From Symsagittifera roscoffensis (taxonomy: Eukaryota; Xenacoelomorpha; Acoela; Convolutidae), in NCBI RefSeq assembly GCF_963678635.1, contig NW_026971471.1, positions 1 through 36,005 on the forward strand: a stretch of 36,005 nt of DNA, in the 5' to 3' direction. The notes beneath the pieces are model-generated. The model worked only from the letters and a program-made list of their open reading frames with translations. It was not told the DNA's origin and did no database searches. The position numbers and the translations under genes were made by a program. This document shows, piece by piece, positions 9,960 through 20,045 of the stretch. Position 1 is the stretch's first letter. The number at the start of each line of letters is the position of its first letter.

Positions 9960-11264
9960 AGGAATTACTTTTGTGGATGTCAGAACTAGTGGATTTACGA
10001 TGTGATTACCGAACTGCAGGAGGTTTGCCGGAGATAGTTCACGCAGATACAAAGGTTTTTTTTAACAAAAATTATATGTTTTTTAAATTTTTTTTGAGGT
10101 AACCCCTCTCCAGTATTGCCCCCTTAGGATCAGATAATGACCCTGCTGCTATCTGAAGAGTTGAGAAGATTTCCTGCAGAAAACTCAGAAACTGAGGTTG
10201 TAACTTCAAAAAAAAATTTCTTTTATCAGATTTTCTTCTCTATTCAGAGATTGCACGGCTTATTAGATGGGCTTTAATGTAATTTGTGCCTCGTTTGAAA
10301 AAGTTTTTTTTTCCAAAAACTGTTTGTCATACATTTTCCATTTATGGGAAAATGTTTATTATGCAGATTTCATACAATTTCTGTACGTACAGAAATGTAT
10401 GGAATTGTATGACAAAAAAAATCCATTTATGAAAATTGATTGATAAGCATTTTTGGTCAACCCGGGTTGCTTTTGATGAGCAAAACCTATTTTGATGGAC
10501 TTTGAAAATTTTCTAGCGTCAAAATGATTTACTTAACAGCTCAGTTAAATTATTTCTTTATTTGTATTCTCCCGGGGTTGACGTCCATACAAGGAAAATG
10601 TCTATTATACAATTTCATATATGAAATTCATGGAAAAAATGCATAACACACAATTTTCATAGAAAAAATTGTACGACAAGTTTTTTCAATCTAAAGTTCT
10701 TTTTCCGAAAAATATTATAAGCTGAATCAAAACTCGAACAACACAAGTGGGTGGCATTTATGTTTACATGAAAGTAAGTTTGGTATCAAAGACAAATTTT
10801 TTAACATACAATTGCCTATTATACAATTTCATATATGAAAAATATATGTTATGCATTTTTCCATTAAAAAAAAATTTTGAATTAAATACTTCCGTATCTC
10901 TTTTTTGTTTGCAAACTTGTGTCTGTGCTCAAATATATATTTTACCAGATAAAATGCCTGCAAAACATGACTTTTTGTGTCTATTTGGTACATACAGTTT
11001 TCATAGAAACTCCCATGGTCTAGTTTCCAATCGTTGATTCGAGAACTTTCCCTTGTCAACTCTTTCCTTCTTCCACGGTATTAGTTTGAGTAACTCATAA
11101 CTAATTTTTTTCTGATTGTATCGGCCTTTAGTGATAGTTTTCTATACGTGGACTTCTCCATTCTCATTTTGGTATGGATTTGGTACAAATATTTGCCACA
11201 CTTACGAAGCAATTGGTATGATGTAATTGATGCTCATATGCTTTTCCGTAGAACGAAGAAATAA
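9960..11264 (+). CDS. Candidate small-intron gene, 3' exons; possible C-terminal membrane anchor
   Basis: The proposed exons are 9960-10054, 10128-10196, 11007-11077 and 11132-11264 (stop TAA 11262-11264). Each is bounded by GT-AG signals in matching phase; the introns are 73, 810 and 54 bp. The first exon encodes ELLLWMSELVDLRCDY and more, faintly like the first helix of a spectrin-type repeat. The last encodes a hydrophobic stretch FSILILVWIWYKYLP followed by a basic tail ending FRRTKK, which could be a membrane anchor. An alternative third exon, 10248-10277, would end the protein early after a 51-bp intron. The 810-bp intron contains repeat family 2, copy 2. I do not recognise the protein. 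The model rests on phase and splice-site agreement, and upstream exons may lie near 5413-5673. Confidence 0.42.
10326..10413. repeat. Nested inverted repeat with near-perfect 31-bp palindrome
   Basis: CATACAATTTCTGTAC (10371-10386) is followed at once by GTACAGAAATGTATG (10387-10401), a palindrome with one unpaired base. An outer pair, GTCATACA (10326-10333) and TGTATGAC (10406-10413), encloses it. It looks like a foldback relic related to repeat family 2, which is rich in CATACAATTT motifs. Confidence 0.6.
10571..10990 (+). repeat. Dispersed repeat family 2, copy 2
   Basis: It shares an ordered series of blocks with 4254-4640, starting GGGGTTGACGTCCATACAA and ending near CTTGTGTCTGTGCTCAAATATA. 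It contains internal ACAATTTCATATATGAAA palindromes. It ends about 16 bp before the acceptor of the candidate exon at 11007. Confidence 0.6.
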
Positions 11265-12033
11265 AAATGTGCACACATTTAAAACGAAAGTTACAGTAAA
11301 AATGAAAAGAAAAATTATATCATAAATTAATTTTTGGGAAAACTTGTTGAAATAAATTCAAAAAAGAGTCTTATTTCAATCAATAGTCTAATGATTTTAT
11401 AACCCGAGCCCTTTGTTCTCAAGTTTTGCAAAAATCAATTTTTGTCCCAGTTTTTGGACAAAAAGTTTACACCCAGAATTACCATAAAAGAAAAAAAGGA
11501 AATGAAAATAGTCCATTTTATGTTGAAAAGCAATCCGAAACAAGAATGAAAGTAAAATTACTATCTAAAAAAATAATCAGAAAGCAGAAAAGCTAGAATT
11601 GTGACATTAAATGTCCTTTTTCTATCAAAAAAGAGATCTCTAATCATCGTATTGGTGAAGTAAAACACTAATTTTAAGCCGATTGCCTCGGATAATTTCA
11701 GACGCGAGAAAAACCAGTTTAAACCGAATTGCAGAGTTTTTCTGCAATATTTGACTACGCTCTAAAATTAGCCTTAAGCCATTTTTAATTAAACCAAATT
11801 TTAGATATACGCAGAGATTTCCTGACATTTCGCAAGATTTCACAATATTTCACATTCTATGCAAACTAATATAAGCCCTGATGTTACTTTTCACAATTCT
11901 TTTTTGTCGACGTTTTGAACATGTAACTAGCAGAGTCTATAATAAAAAAAGCTGCGTTTTTTCTCATAACCCATCAGAAATGAAATTATTTTTCAACCCT
12001 CTCAGCCCAATAACAAGAAAATATGCCCCCACT
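11265..12033. other. AT-rich stretch between two convergent candidate genes
   Basis: The start overlaps an AATAAA hexamer formed around the stop of the plus-strand candidate gene (GAAATAAAAATG near 11258). I see no further exon, RNA gene or clear repeat. It would hold the facing 3' ends of the genes at 9960-11264 (+) and 12034-12466 (-). Confidence 0.4.
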
Positions 12034-12466
12034 TTAGAAGGTTTTTTCGAGTAGTAGTTTAATAGTTTGCAGGATCTGTAACAGAAGAAAGAGAAAATAA
12101 CTTTAACAAAACTTTGATTTTTCATAGTCTCTGTCTGCAGCGATTCCATCTGAGTTTTTGTTTCTTCGTTGAATGAGTCATAAAATTTTGAAGTCTTCGT
12201 TTTTTGAACTCCATGTGATGACTTGCAGACCGGTATGGGGGGAGAGGAAACTGGTCCCTGGATCCGCTTGACTCCCCAATGTCTTGACTGCAAATCCAGT
12301 ATTGCTCTCGACATATTACATTGTACTTGAACCATTTGAATGTCAAAAAATCCTCCGGGTTATCGAAAGGAATGTTCACGCTCAATCTTGGATCGTCCAG
12401 ACCTATAATATGTTTCCAGTTTGCCTACTTCTACTCAAAACTTTTACAAAAGTTCGCTGAACTCAT
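12034..12466 (-). CDS. Candidate four-exon gene, unknown protein of about 107 residues
   Basis: On the minus strand an ATG at 12466-12464 starts exon 1 (12466-12448). It is followed by exon 2 (12402-12320), exon 3 (12287-12108) and exon 4 (12075-12034, stop TAA 12036-12034). The introns are 45, 32 and 32 bp, all GT-AG and phase-consistent (donors GTAAAA, GTAATA, GTTAAA; acceptors ATTATAG, TTTGCAG, GTTACAG). The protein begins MSSANF, has an aromatic, acidic stretch NIPFDNPEDFLTFKWFKYN, then a polar Lys/Thr/Glu-rich part and a short Leu-rich end. No signal peptide or membrane segment is evident, and I do not recognise a family. Base composition is less AT-rich than the neighbours. The last donor could be six bases later with the frame kept. 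Confidence 0.5.
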
Positions 12467-12642
12467 TTTGTCGATTGTGTTTCATTAGTCGGAATGAACA
12501 ATGCAATATATTTGTGTGCCATCAACAAGGCAACTCCGATAATAACTTCATTTCAGTTCGGTTGTGTCATATATTTTTTTTCTATGTAACATAAAATTAT
12601 TGCCGAACATATGCAATTTTTTCTAAAATTCATGCAATTTAT

Positions 12643-13448
12643 TGTTCCGAATTTCAAAAAAATGTGTAAATATTTATACCGCCTGTTGCCGGGAGCATAA
12701 ACAGTAAAAAGTTCCATTGTGGACAATTTTCGTTAAATCTTAAGACTATCTGGGGTTTAAAGATTGCCAATATAGCCATTTGTAATACCTAACGCGCGAT
12801 TTAATTCAATTTATCAAAGCGTAAACGGGAATTTATTTTTTCGACTTTAGTCGAAAAAAAAAAGAATTTTTTTTAAAATTGTATACTGTAGGAAAAAAAA
12901 ACAGGAATAGGAGTTTAAGTTTAAAAAAATTCATAAATTCTTAGGGATGTAAAACAATCCCAATTTGGTCAAGTTCAAATATTTGACTCGTGATTTATTT
13001 CATGCCTTTAACGTGTAAGCGAAGGTTTTTTGTTGAAAGTGCAGAATACTCATGTTTCTTTCCGGGGTTGTTTCTCTATTCAGTCAATTTTCGACTTTGT
13101 AGCTGAAATTTTTCACGGAAACTTTTTCGACGAAAACTGAGTTGGGTCAAGTCATTTGGTCTGATTATAAGGATAGGATGCGCTAAAACTCCATTTGTGA
13201 AGAAAAAAATTCAAAAAAAGGAATCGAGGCAGGAAGTTAATCTATTTAAAATTTTGCTAAATGCACAAAATGTCCATTTGCACTTTACATAGCGCCAAGA
13301 GGAATAGTTAGCAAAATCGCGATAATAAAAAAAGAAAATTTAGCTTTTTTGTGCAATCGATCAGTTTTTTGATGTAAGAAATACACCATAGAACTCAAAT
13401 GGCAGTCAAAATTTTCTGGTCTTTGCTGTGATACGAGCAGTTTTGTAT
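12643..13448 (+). repeat. Degenerate, enlarged relative of TIR repeat family 1
   Basis: It starts TGTTCCGAAT, includes GGGGTTTAAAGATTGCCA and ACGCGCGATTTAA blocks seen in copies A-C, and ends GGCAGTCAAAA...GATACGAGCAGTTTTGTA (to 13448). It is longer than the other copies and contains a second set of internal blocks near 13010, so two copies may be fused. An inverted 3'-end-like motif, ACAAGACTGTTCGTAT, follows at about 13540. Confidence 0.5.
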
Positions 13449-14271
13449 AGTTTATTCATGAATCGAAGTACGCTGAACAAAGATATCGACTCATACAAGC
13501 CTCAGCAAACTTTCGCTAGACCAAAATAGATAATTACACAAGACTGTTCGTATATCAGACAAATCCTGGAAGTTCCGATTGCAACCTACCGTCGATCACA
13601 TGTTTTTTGGATTAAAAAAACTGAAAAAATGTTGAAAAAATATAAAGTTTTTAGGTACTTTTATGAATTTTTGTTTCTTTATTCTATCCGTCACTTTACC
13701 CCCCCCCCCCCCCCCCCCTCACCCAAGTCTGCTACCTGTCCTGTTACTTATACTTTGAGAGGAGTATCTCATTTCTCAGTTCAAGTCAGCGGTTCATAAA
13801 ACTTAGCAATAATTTTCGTTCTTTTCAATTCATTGATTTTCCAATTTTATCTCGAGAAAAAACTGAATTAACTAACTTACATCAACAATAAACTTTTTAT
13901 GGGAAACAATGCACAAACTTATTTTTCTTACACTGGTAGCAAGCTGTAAAAGCTAAATCCCAAAAATGGTGATTATTTTTTAAATTGTGTGATAAACGGA
14001 GAAACCATCGAACTTAAAAATTTTGTAGGAAACTGAAAGAGAATAAAAATTGTAACTTAGGTGATCAGTTGAAGCTCATTAAAAGGGTTCAGAAGCGATT
14101 CTATTTTTATAGATATTTTTTTTAAAATTAGTTGAGTTTAACCAATTGTCAAGATATGTCAACCAAGAAAAATTCTCGTGGTAATAATCATTACTATGCC
14201 TAACTGCGATGCTTTATTTATGGAAAAAGTTCTTGGTGAAAAGTTACTGAGCATGAGTACACATAACGAAA
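13449..14271. other. Non-coding stretch with a C20 homopolymer
   Basis: No gene was seen. A run of 20 cytosines occupies 13699-13718. The remainder is AT-rich and leads into the decayed retrotransposon at 14272. Confidence 0.5.
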
Positions 14272-16009
14272 ATGACAGTTATCCTCAATGAATTACCTTC
14301 TTTTTATGCACATTTTCCTACTGATAACAACTATAAATACCACCATTTTTTTATCAACAAAATTGATCTCTATAAAGTCTTCATCGAAAATATCTTGCCT
14401 TGCATCGATTCACAACAGCGGTGTACAGATTGGAAATTTGAAGTGATTAACCACAATAACTCTATCGATTTTTCAAAACTTGAAGAGGCAATTGCTTGCC
14501 TGATTGCTTTCCTTGAGAGAGCATGCTCAGAGATGAAAGTCGACAAGGCTGCAGTTAGAACCAATCTCGCAGACCTTCAACGGACGAATTGTCTGTGGAG
14601 TCAACGTGGAGTGCAAGCCATTTTGAAGTCGAGGAGTCTTGTTTTGCCGAAACGTCGGCAACAAGACGTTCAGTGAGATCCACATTGTGTCACGAGACTA
14701 CTGCAAATTAAGAGAAAAAATAGTCGTTGCTGAACAAGCCGAGCTCCTATCGACAGTTCAGAATCAAGGAGAGTCTGGCTGTGATTTTCTCGGAAGACTT
14801 TTGTAAGTTTTCTGAACTTAATAACACCGCTGTTGCGGAAGACGAGATGATACGATTGAAGTTCATCTCAGGACTAAGATCAATAGACTCCAAACTCAAG
14901 TTAATTGAGGCAAGTACAAATAAAAGAGACTTAAGTCTGACTGATATAAAAAACAGTATTACATCTTAGCGGTCAAGCTCATCATTTTGCTGGGACCTCC
15001 GAGATTAAAATTAAAGGAAAAATTGCATACAATTCTATGTTAACCATCAGAAAAACAGTAACTGATCATGAAGTAAACAATGGAAATAAATCGGAATGTC
15101 CAAACTGCGGAGGAGAAACGCACGGGGATATGTCTTGTTTTTCATTTTGTAAGAAAAGTAACTAATGGCGGTAAGATAGGACACTTTGCAAAAAAGTTAC
15201 AAAGTAATTTAAGCAACAACAACAAAGGTAACATTAGATTAAATGAGAGAGTGAGACATCATGCTAACGGGGGTTCGTTCCCAGAGGAGGAATTGGAAAG
15301 ATCTGAGAATGACACTAAACTAGAAGTGTTTTTTATTGCATCACGTCTCGTCGGCATGACCGCCGCATCGGAAAATAGTGTCGTCATTGATGAAACTGTG
15401 ATGAAAGTGCAAGTGAACACAGGTGCTGATTCACCAGTGATATCGTCGAGCATCTGGTAGAAGCATGCAAGACTTATTCTAGATGGAAACGCTCTGACTC
15501 TAGAAGCATACAAGGGATACCAACTCTACTTCAAAGGAATTTTTGACCTGACATGAAATGGTTGAATCTATTCAAAGCTAGCCCGGGCAGGTGTTCGATC
15601 GGATTTGGTCTCCTTGGACGCGATCTCTAGCCAAGCCAGTACCTGATACATGGTCTCTCCGAGCATTGCCGACAGTCAAACGATACAAGGCTCATGTTGA
15701 ACTGAAACCTGAAGACCAACTACCAGCCTGTGAAGTTCAGAAGAGATACCAGTTTATCACCAGTCGTGTAGCACAGAAGAAAATGGTGACCTCATACTTT
15801 GTGCCGACTAAAAAGTTCACCTCAACGGCGTAGTAAGGGTCAAAGACTACCCATTACTCGACATGAAGACAATTTTCCATTATTTGTCTGGAGCCCAGTT
15901 CTTCGAAAAAGCTGACTTCTCAGACACTTACCATCAAATCGAACTTGATGATGAAGCAAAAGAAGAGTGTGCGATCAATGCCCAATATGTATCTTGTTTC
16001 AATGTATAA
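14272..16009 (+). pseudogene. Decayed Ty3/gypsy retrotransposon fragment (gag, protease, start of RT)
   Basis: Gag-like frames come first (14272-14676, 14727-14969; EDEMIRLKFISGLRS is capsid-like). A zinc-knuckle block follows near 15095-15200, with CPNCGGETHGDMSC and then KIGHFAKK in shifted frames. A protease-like stretch at about 15405-15460 reads VNTGADSPVIS, with Asn where the catalytic Asp of the DTGA motif is expected. RT N-terminal sequence lies at 15800-16009: CAD, stop, then KVHLNGVV, DYPLLDMKTIFHYLSG and FSDTYHQIELDDEAKEE. Frameshifts and stops separate all of these, and the element ends inside RT. No LTRs were recognised. The DYPL...FSDTYHQ wording differs from the young element at 23485, so it belongs to another lineage. 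Confidence 0.8.
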
Positions 16010-16797
16010 TTTTCTCACTGCTAACAGCAATAGTTTTTTTACACATTGGTGTCAATTTTTTCTGCATGTTGTGATAAAAAAATGATAAAGAAAAATTATA
16101 ATTTAGGCATATTTGAATCTCATAGTAAAAAAGGTCAGTTGAAAAACTTTTTTGCAGGAAAAATACCAGAAAAACTAAAAAAAACTTCATGTTTTTATTT
16201 CATGTTTCCTTTTCATGTTTTTCATTCCCAAAAATGAAATAAAATTTCATAAAACTATCTTTACTTGAATAAAGTCAAGTTTACGCGGCTGAAATTAAGC
16301 TCAAATAGGCTCCTATAAGCAGATACGGTCACCTTATTAGCTCGAAACTAGACCAAAAGTCAAAAACTTCCAACCAAATCTTCTCGACAATGTACAAAAA
16401 AATTCAAAATTGCGGAAAGTAGCTCGAATCACGACTAGAAGTGCTTTTATATGATATATCACTCAATCCAGTCCGATCATTTTTTGTGGTACCTGATTTT
16501 GCGTGGAAAAGAAAAAGCAGAAAAACTAAAACACACCCGAATACAAAGTTCCTCCCCATTTTCAATGGTCTGAACAACAAGACCAAAATTGAAACATTGA
16601 CACTTTTGTTGTCTTTAATAGCTCCCTGTTCGTTCCTTCTGCGCAATGAGCTTTGAATAGTGGTCGGTTTAGATACTCTGGTATAGACGCTGATTAATTC
16701 AAAATTAAGCTCTAAGATAGAAATATTGTTTGGCTGGAAAACCCATGTTTCTTATTAAATCTATAATCTACTCATAACATTTTTCATAAGAAATTTT
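16010..16797. other. AT-rich stretch; only weak open frames
   Basis: Overlapping open frames occur on both strands around 16404-16656 (plus: 71 codons; minus: 80 codons with a hydrophobic run VFGCVLVFLLFLF). Neither has splice support or a recognisable domain. This may be flank of the truncated retroelement that ends at 16009. Confidence 0.4.
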
Positions 16798-17306
16798 TGT
16801 TCCAACTTTTGTAACAAAAGTAACGGAATATTTGTGCTCGGGTGGGTTTTTTTCTTCAGACAAAATTCGACTTTTTAACTAACCATTTTTGACTGAATTT
16901 TGACATTCAATGAGTATTGTTGTCCTGAGCTTAAGTTTGAAAAAAAAACATTTCTTTTTTTGATTATTTTTGTAAAGTTATGGGGGTTTGAAGATTGCCA
17001 TTTCGGCAAATTTGGGACGATTAACGCGCGATATTAACGCGTAAGCGGAAAACCAATCTGTCCTAGAAATCGTTCCAAATTGGATGAGAGAAGCTTATTT
17101 GCCATAATCGACTTTTTACTAGGAGCGAAACTTATCACTTTGTACTTTATATGGCGTGTGGGGGGATTAGTTTGGCAAAAATCTCAAATTTAAAAAGATA
17201 TATATTTTATTTACTTACATTTAATTTTTCATGTTTTTACTGCTTCATAGACCTTAAAAGGCAGTCGGAACATTCAGGGCCTCGCCCTGATACGAGCAGT
17301 CTTGTT
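16798..17306 (+). repeat. TIR repeat family 1, copy B
   Basis: The left end TGTTCCAACT (16798-16807) pairs with AGTCGGAACA (17263-17272) with one mismatch. The tail contains the perfect hairpin CAGGGC-CTC-GCCCTG and ends GAGCAGTCTTGTT. Internal blocks match copy A in order (GTGCTCGGGTGGG, TTATGGGGGTTTG, ACGCGTAAGCGG). Confidence 0.75.
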
Positions 17307-18369
17307 ATCTTTAAGATGGTATTAAATTCCTCGGCATGATCAGATTTTGGCCATCAATATTGCACCAGATGTGCTAAATAGAGCTAGCTAGTTTGAACTT
17401 TAAAAGTAAAGGTGGTGGGGGGGGAGAGAAGAGTGTAAAGGTGGGGGAGGGGGTGCAATTCGGAAAAGAGTGACCTAAAACGTATGGGAAGCCGTTCAAG
17501 GGAACTCTACTGATATAAGGGTGAGGCTCTCTCTGTAGAAAACCAGATCCAAACCCAACTTTAGTGATGACGTTCACTCTGCACCGAGGGAGGAAGAAAG
17601 CTCGGATTAAGTTGAGTTCTTTGCCTGGATAAGACCGATTTCATTTTTGGCACAATTTTTGATCACAATTCTAAAACAATTTTTTTTCGCTAAGTTTTTG
17701 GTCTGGGGTACTTTTATTACTATTTTTATGCATTTTCCCAATAATTCTCGCAGCTAAAAGTAAAAAACTATATACACCTCAAGTAATAAAAAATTTTCAA
17801 TCATTTACGGTGGAGTTATAATTTAATTAACTGGAATTCACAATTTAGCAAAACTCAAATCCTTGTTGAATAGGAATATAATTGACCAAAAATGTATACG
17901 AAAAGTTGGACAGTTATGTTTCTAATAACTACTTCAAATAACCGTTTTTTTACACGGAGTAATGACTAGGCTATTTTTCTGCCGTTTCATTTTGATAATT
18001 TTCATCAAATTTTCTGAAATGAAATGGATCTAATTTGTATGCCTGTTGTATGCGAGTAGTCTGTTAGCCTTGAAATATAATCTGGGAGTGTAAACATCAT
18101 TCTGGCGTAGCCATGTTGTCTATAGTAGTCGCATTGTCCCGAACAGCACCCGTCCCGTCCGTAGAAAAAGTTGTGCCTTCGATACATCGCTTGAAAATCC
18201 TAAAAATCACTCTAAATAAAGGCGGAGCCCAATTTAAACAAACACTTGAATTCCCAATGTTATTCCATGTTCTGAAAATAAGATTGAAAAAGAATATGGG
18301 ATTTTTAACAATTTTTTCCCTGTTATACATCGTATCCAGACATGTCGTTGCAATTTTTATATATTTTAT
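17307..18369. other. Mixed stretch with a G-rich tract and a possible minus-strand coding relic
   Basis: 17405-17455 is G-rich on the plus strand (several runs of 4-8 G), a potential G-quadruplex. On the minus strand, 18300-18004 has open frames with a balanced composition (TFSTDGTGAVRDNATT; MMFTLPDYISRLTDYSHTTG) in different frames. An ATG at about 18342, followed by GT after five codons, could start a small-intron gene. I could not build a consistent phase path, so this is only a possible relic. Confidence 0.25.
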
Positions 18370-18863
18370 TGTTCCGACTTTCCATACGAAAGTAAAGGAC
18401 TATTTGAGCTCGGGATGGGTTTTTTTTCTTCAGACAAATTTCGAATTTTTAACTAGCCATTTTTGACAAAAATCTTTTTTTATCATTCAAAAAGTATTGT
18501 TGTTTTGAGCTTAAATTTGAAAAGATTTTTCACCTGTGATCATTGTTCGTAAAGTTATGGGGGTTTGCCATTTTGGCCAATTTGGGACAATTAACGCGCT
18601 ATATTTTTCGAGCTAATTAACCCGTCAAGAAATCGTTCCAAACTGGTCGAAAATAGCTTATTTGCCACAATTGATTTGTTGCAAGGAGCAAAATATAATC
18701 TTATGTAGTTTATATGGCGTAGGGGGATAATTTTCATTGAAAAAAATTCAAATTAAAAAAAAATGTTTCATCTTTTTTATTACATTTAATTTGTTAATGA
18801 TATTTATGTTATTACTGCTCTATAAACGTTAAAAGGCAGTCGGAACATTCGAGCAGTCTTGTA
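18370..18863 (+). repeat. TIR repeat family 1, copy C
   Basis: The left end TGTTCCGACT (18370-18379) and right end AGTCGGAACA (18838-18847) are perfect inverted repeats. The segment between the right repeat and the terminal GAGCAGTCTTGTA is shortened compared with copies A and B. The left end contains ACTTTCCATACGAAAGT, a hairpin broken by one base. Confidence 0.75.
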
Positions 18864-19440
18864 ATTTTTTGTATTGCACCCGCACCGGAGTTCCATGGAT
18901 AATAATAGATAAAATTGGAAAATTGTTGTCTGATATGTTGTCATTAAAATCCATTATTGTAGCAAATTAAGACCACGAAATCGATTATATTGTCATTATT
19001 ATAAATTATTTTTGTAAAACACAATCCATTAAAATCCATTTCAATGAATTATAAACCATTCAAAACCCATTATAATAGATTATAATCCAGTTAAAATCCA
19101 TTGTAGTTGATTATCACGGATTATTATTTTATACATTTTTTTTGCAAAATCATTTGCCAAACTTGCAACAATTCTCTGTAACTCACGGCCTACTCGCAAT
19201 CTAAACCTAATCGAATTAACCCCCTCCCCACTTTGCCCTAATCCGCGTTTGCCCAAACCCCCCTCCCTTTCCCCTACGTTTATCCCTACGCCCACCCCCA
19301 TGTTTTTTGTTTACCATTTTCAACGGGGACGTGGGAGGGAGTATATTCAATTGTTCAGGTTACCCTCCCGCCCACATTTTTTACACCCCCCACGTTCAAT
19401 AAACGGGGAAGGGGGTAAAACTAAGATGGGGGGTTAATTT

Positions 19441-19530
19441 GAGGAGGGATACACTGTGGGCGGGGGGGGGCTTGGTAGGGTAAACTGCTGGGGGGGGGGG
19501 GGGTAACTGTGGGGGGGGGGGGGGTTGTAA
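19441..19530 (+). repeat. G-tract cluster with two G14 homopolymers
   Basis: Runs of G occur at 19462-19470, 19490-19503 (14) and 19511-19524 (14), with shorter runs between. On the plus strand this is strong G-quadruplex material. It sits in the centre of the 18876-20045 element. Confidence 0.85.
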
Positions 19531-19763
19531 AAAATCATAAAACCCTTACCCAAACTACCGATAAAGAACCCTCCATAAAGGGGGGAATGGCGGTTGTGCT
19601 AAACGGGGTATACAAGACAAAAATATAAAAATTGAAAAGTGCAACATTTTATGATATGAAACCTAACAAAGCAACTGCACTAAACAGGAAATGCGATAAC
19701 TTTGAAAAAAACTTGTAAATTTCATGACTAACCTCTCGAAAAAATCCATTATAATTGATTATA

Positions 19764-19940
19764 ACCGATTATAAGCGATTATATTGGCATAAAAGATATA
19801 CGAAACATAATTCATTTTTAATGGATCATAACCGATTATAAGCGATTATTTTGGCATAAAAAATATACGAAACATAATCCTTTTTTAATTGATTATAACC
19901 GATTATAATGGATTATATTGATATAAAAAATAATGGATTT
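19764..19940 (+). repeat. 67-bp tandem array, about 2.6 units
   Basis: ACCGATTATAA recurs at 19764, 19831 and 19898, exactly 67 bp apart. The first two units share GGCATAAAA and ATATACGAAACATAAT blocks. The third unit is partial. It forms part of the right arm of the 18876-20045 element. Confidence 0.8.
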
Positions 19941-20045
19941 TAATCCAAATGTAATCGATTATAATCGATTATTATCGAAATTTATTGAGACAGACCACAA
20001 AAATTCAATACAATCGATTATTATCCATGGGACCGGTGCGGGTAC

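Larger units (their letters stand above)
18876..20045. mobile_element. Composite inverted-repeat (foldback-like) element
   Basis: The left terminus GCACCCGCACCGG, then TTCCATGGATAATAAT, is mirrored at the right by ATTATTATCCATGG, then CCGGTGCGGGTAC; the arms are about 33 bp with a small gap. The arms continue into many short ATTATAATC/GATTATAAT units. The centre changes from C-rich (19210-19400) to G-rich (19400-19525), which adds to the foldback character. No protein is encoded. Both termini are GC-rich and would make a very stable hairpin. Confidence 0.65.

Noticed and set aside
18113-18466. 117-codon plus-strand frame
   Set aside because: It runs into family 1 repeat copy C, so its second half is repeat sequence. 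It has no domain or splice evidence.
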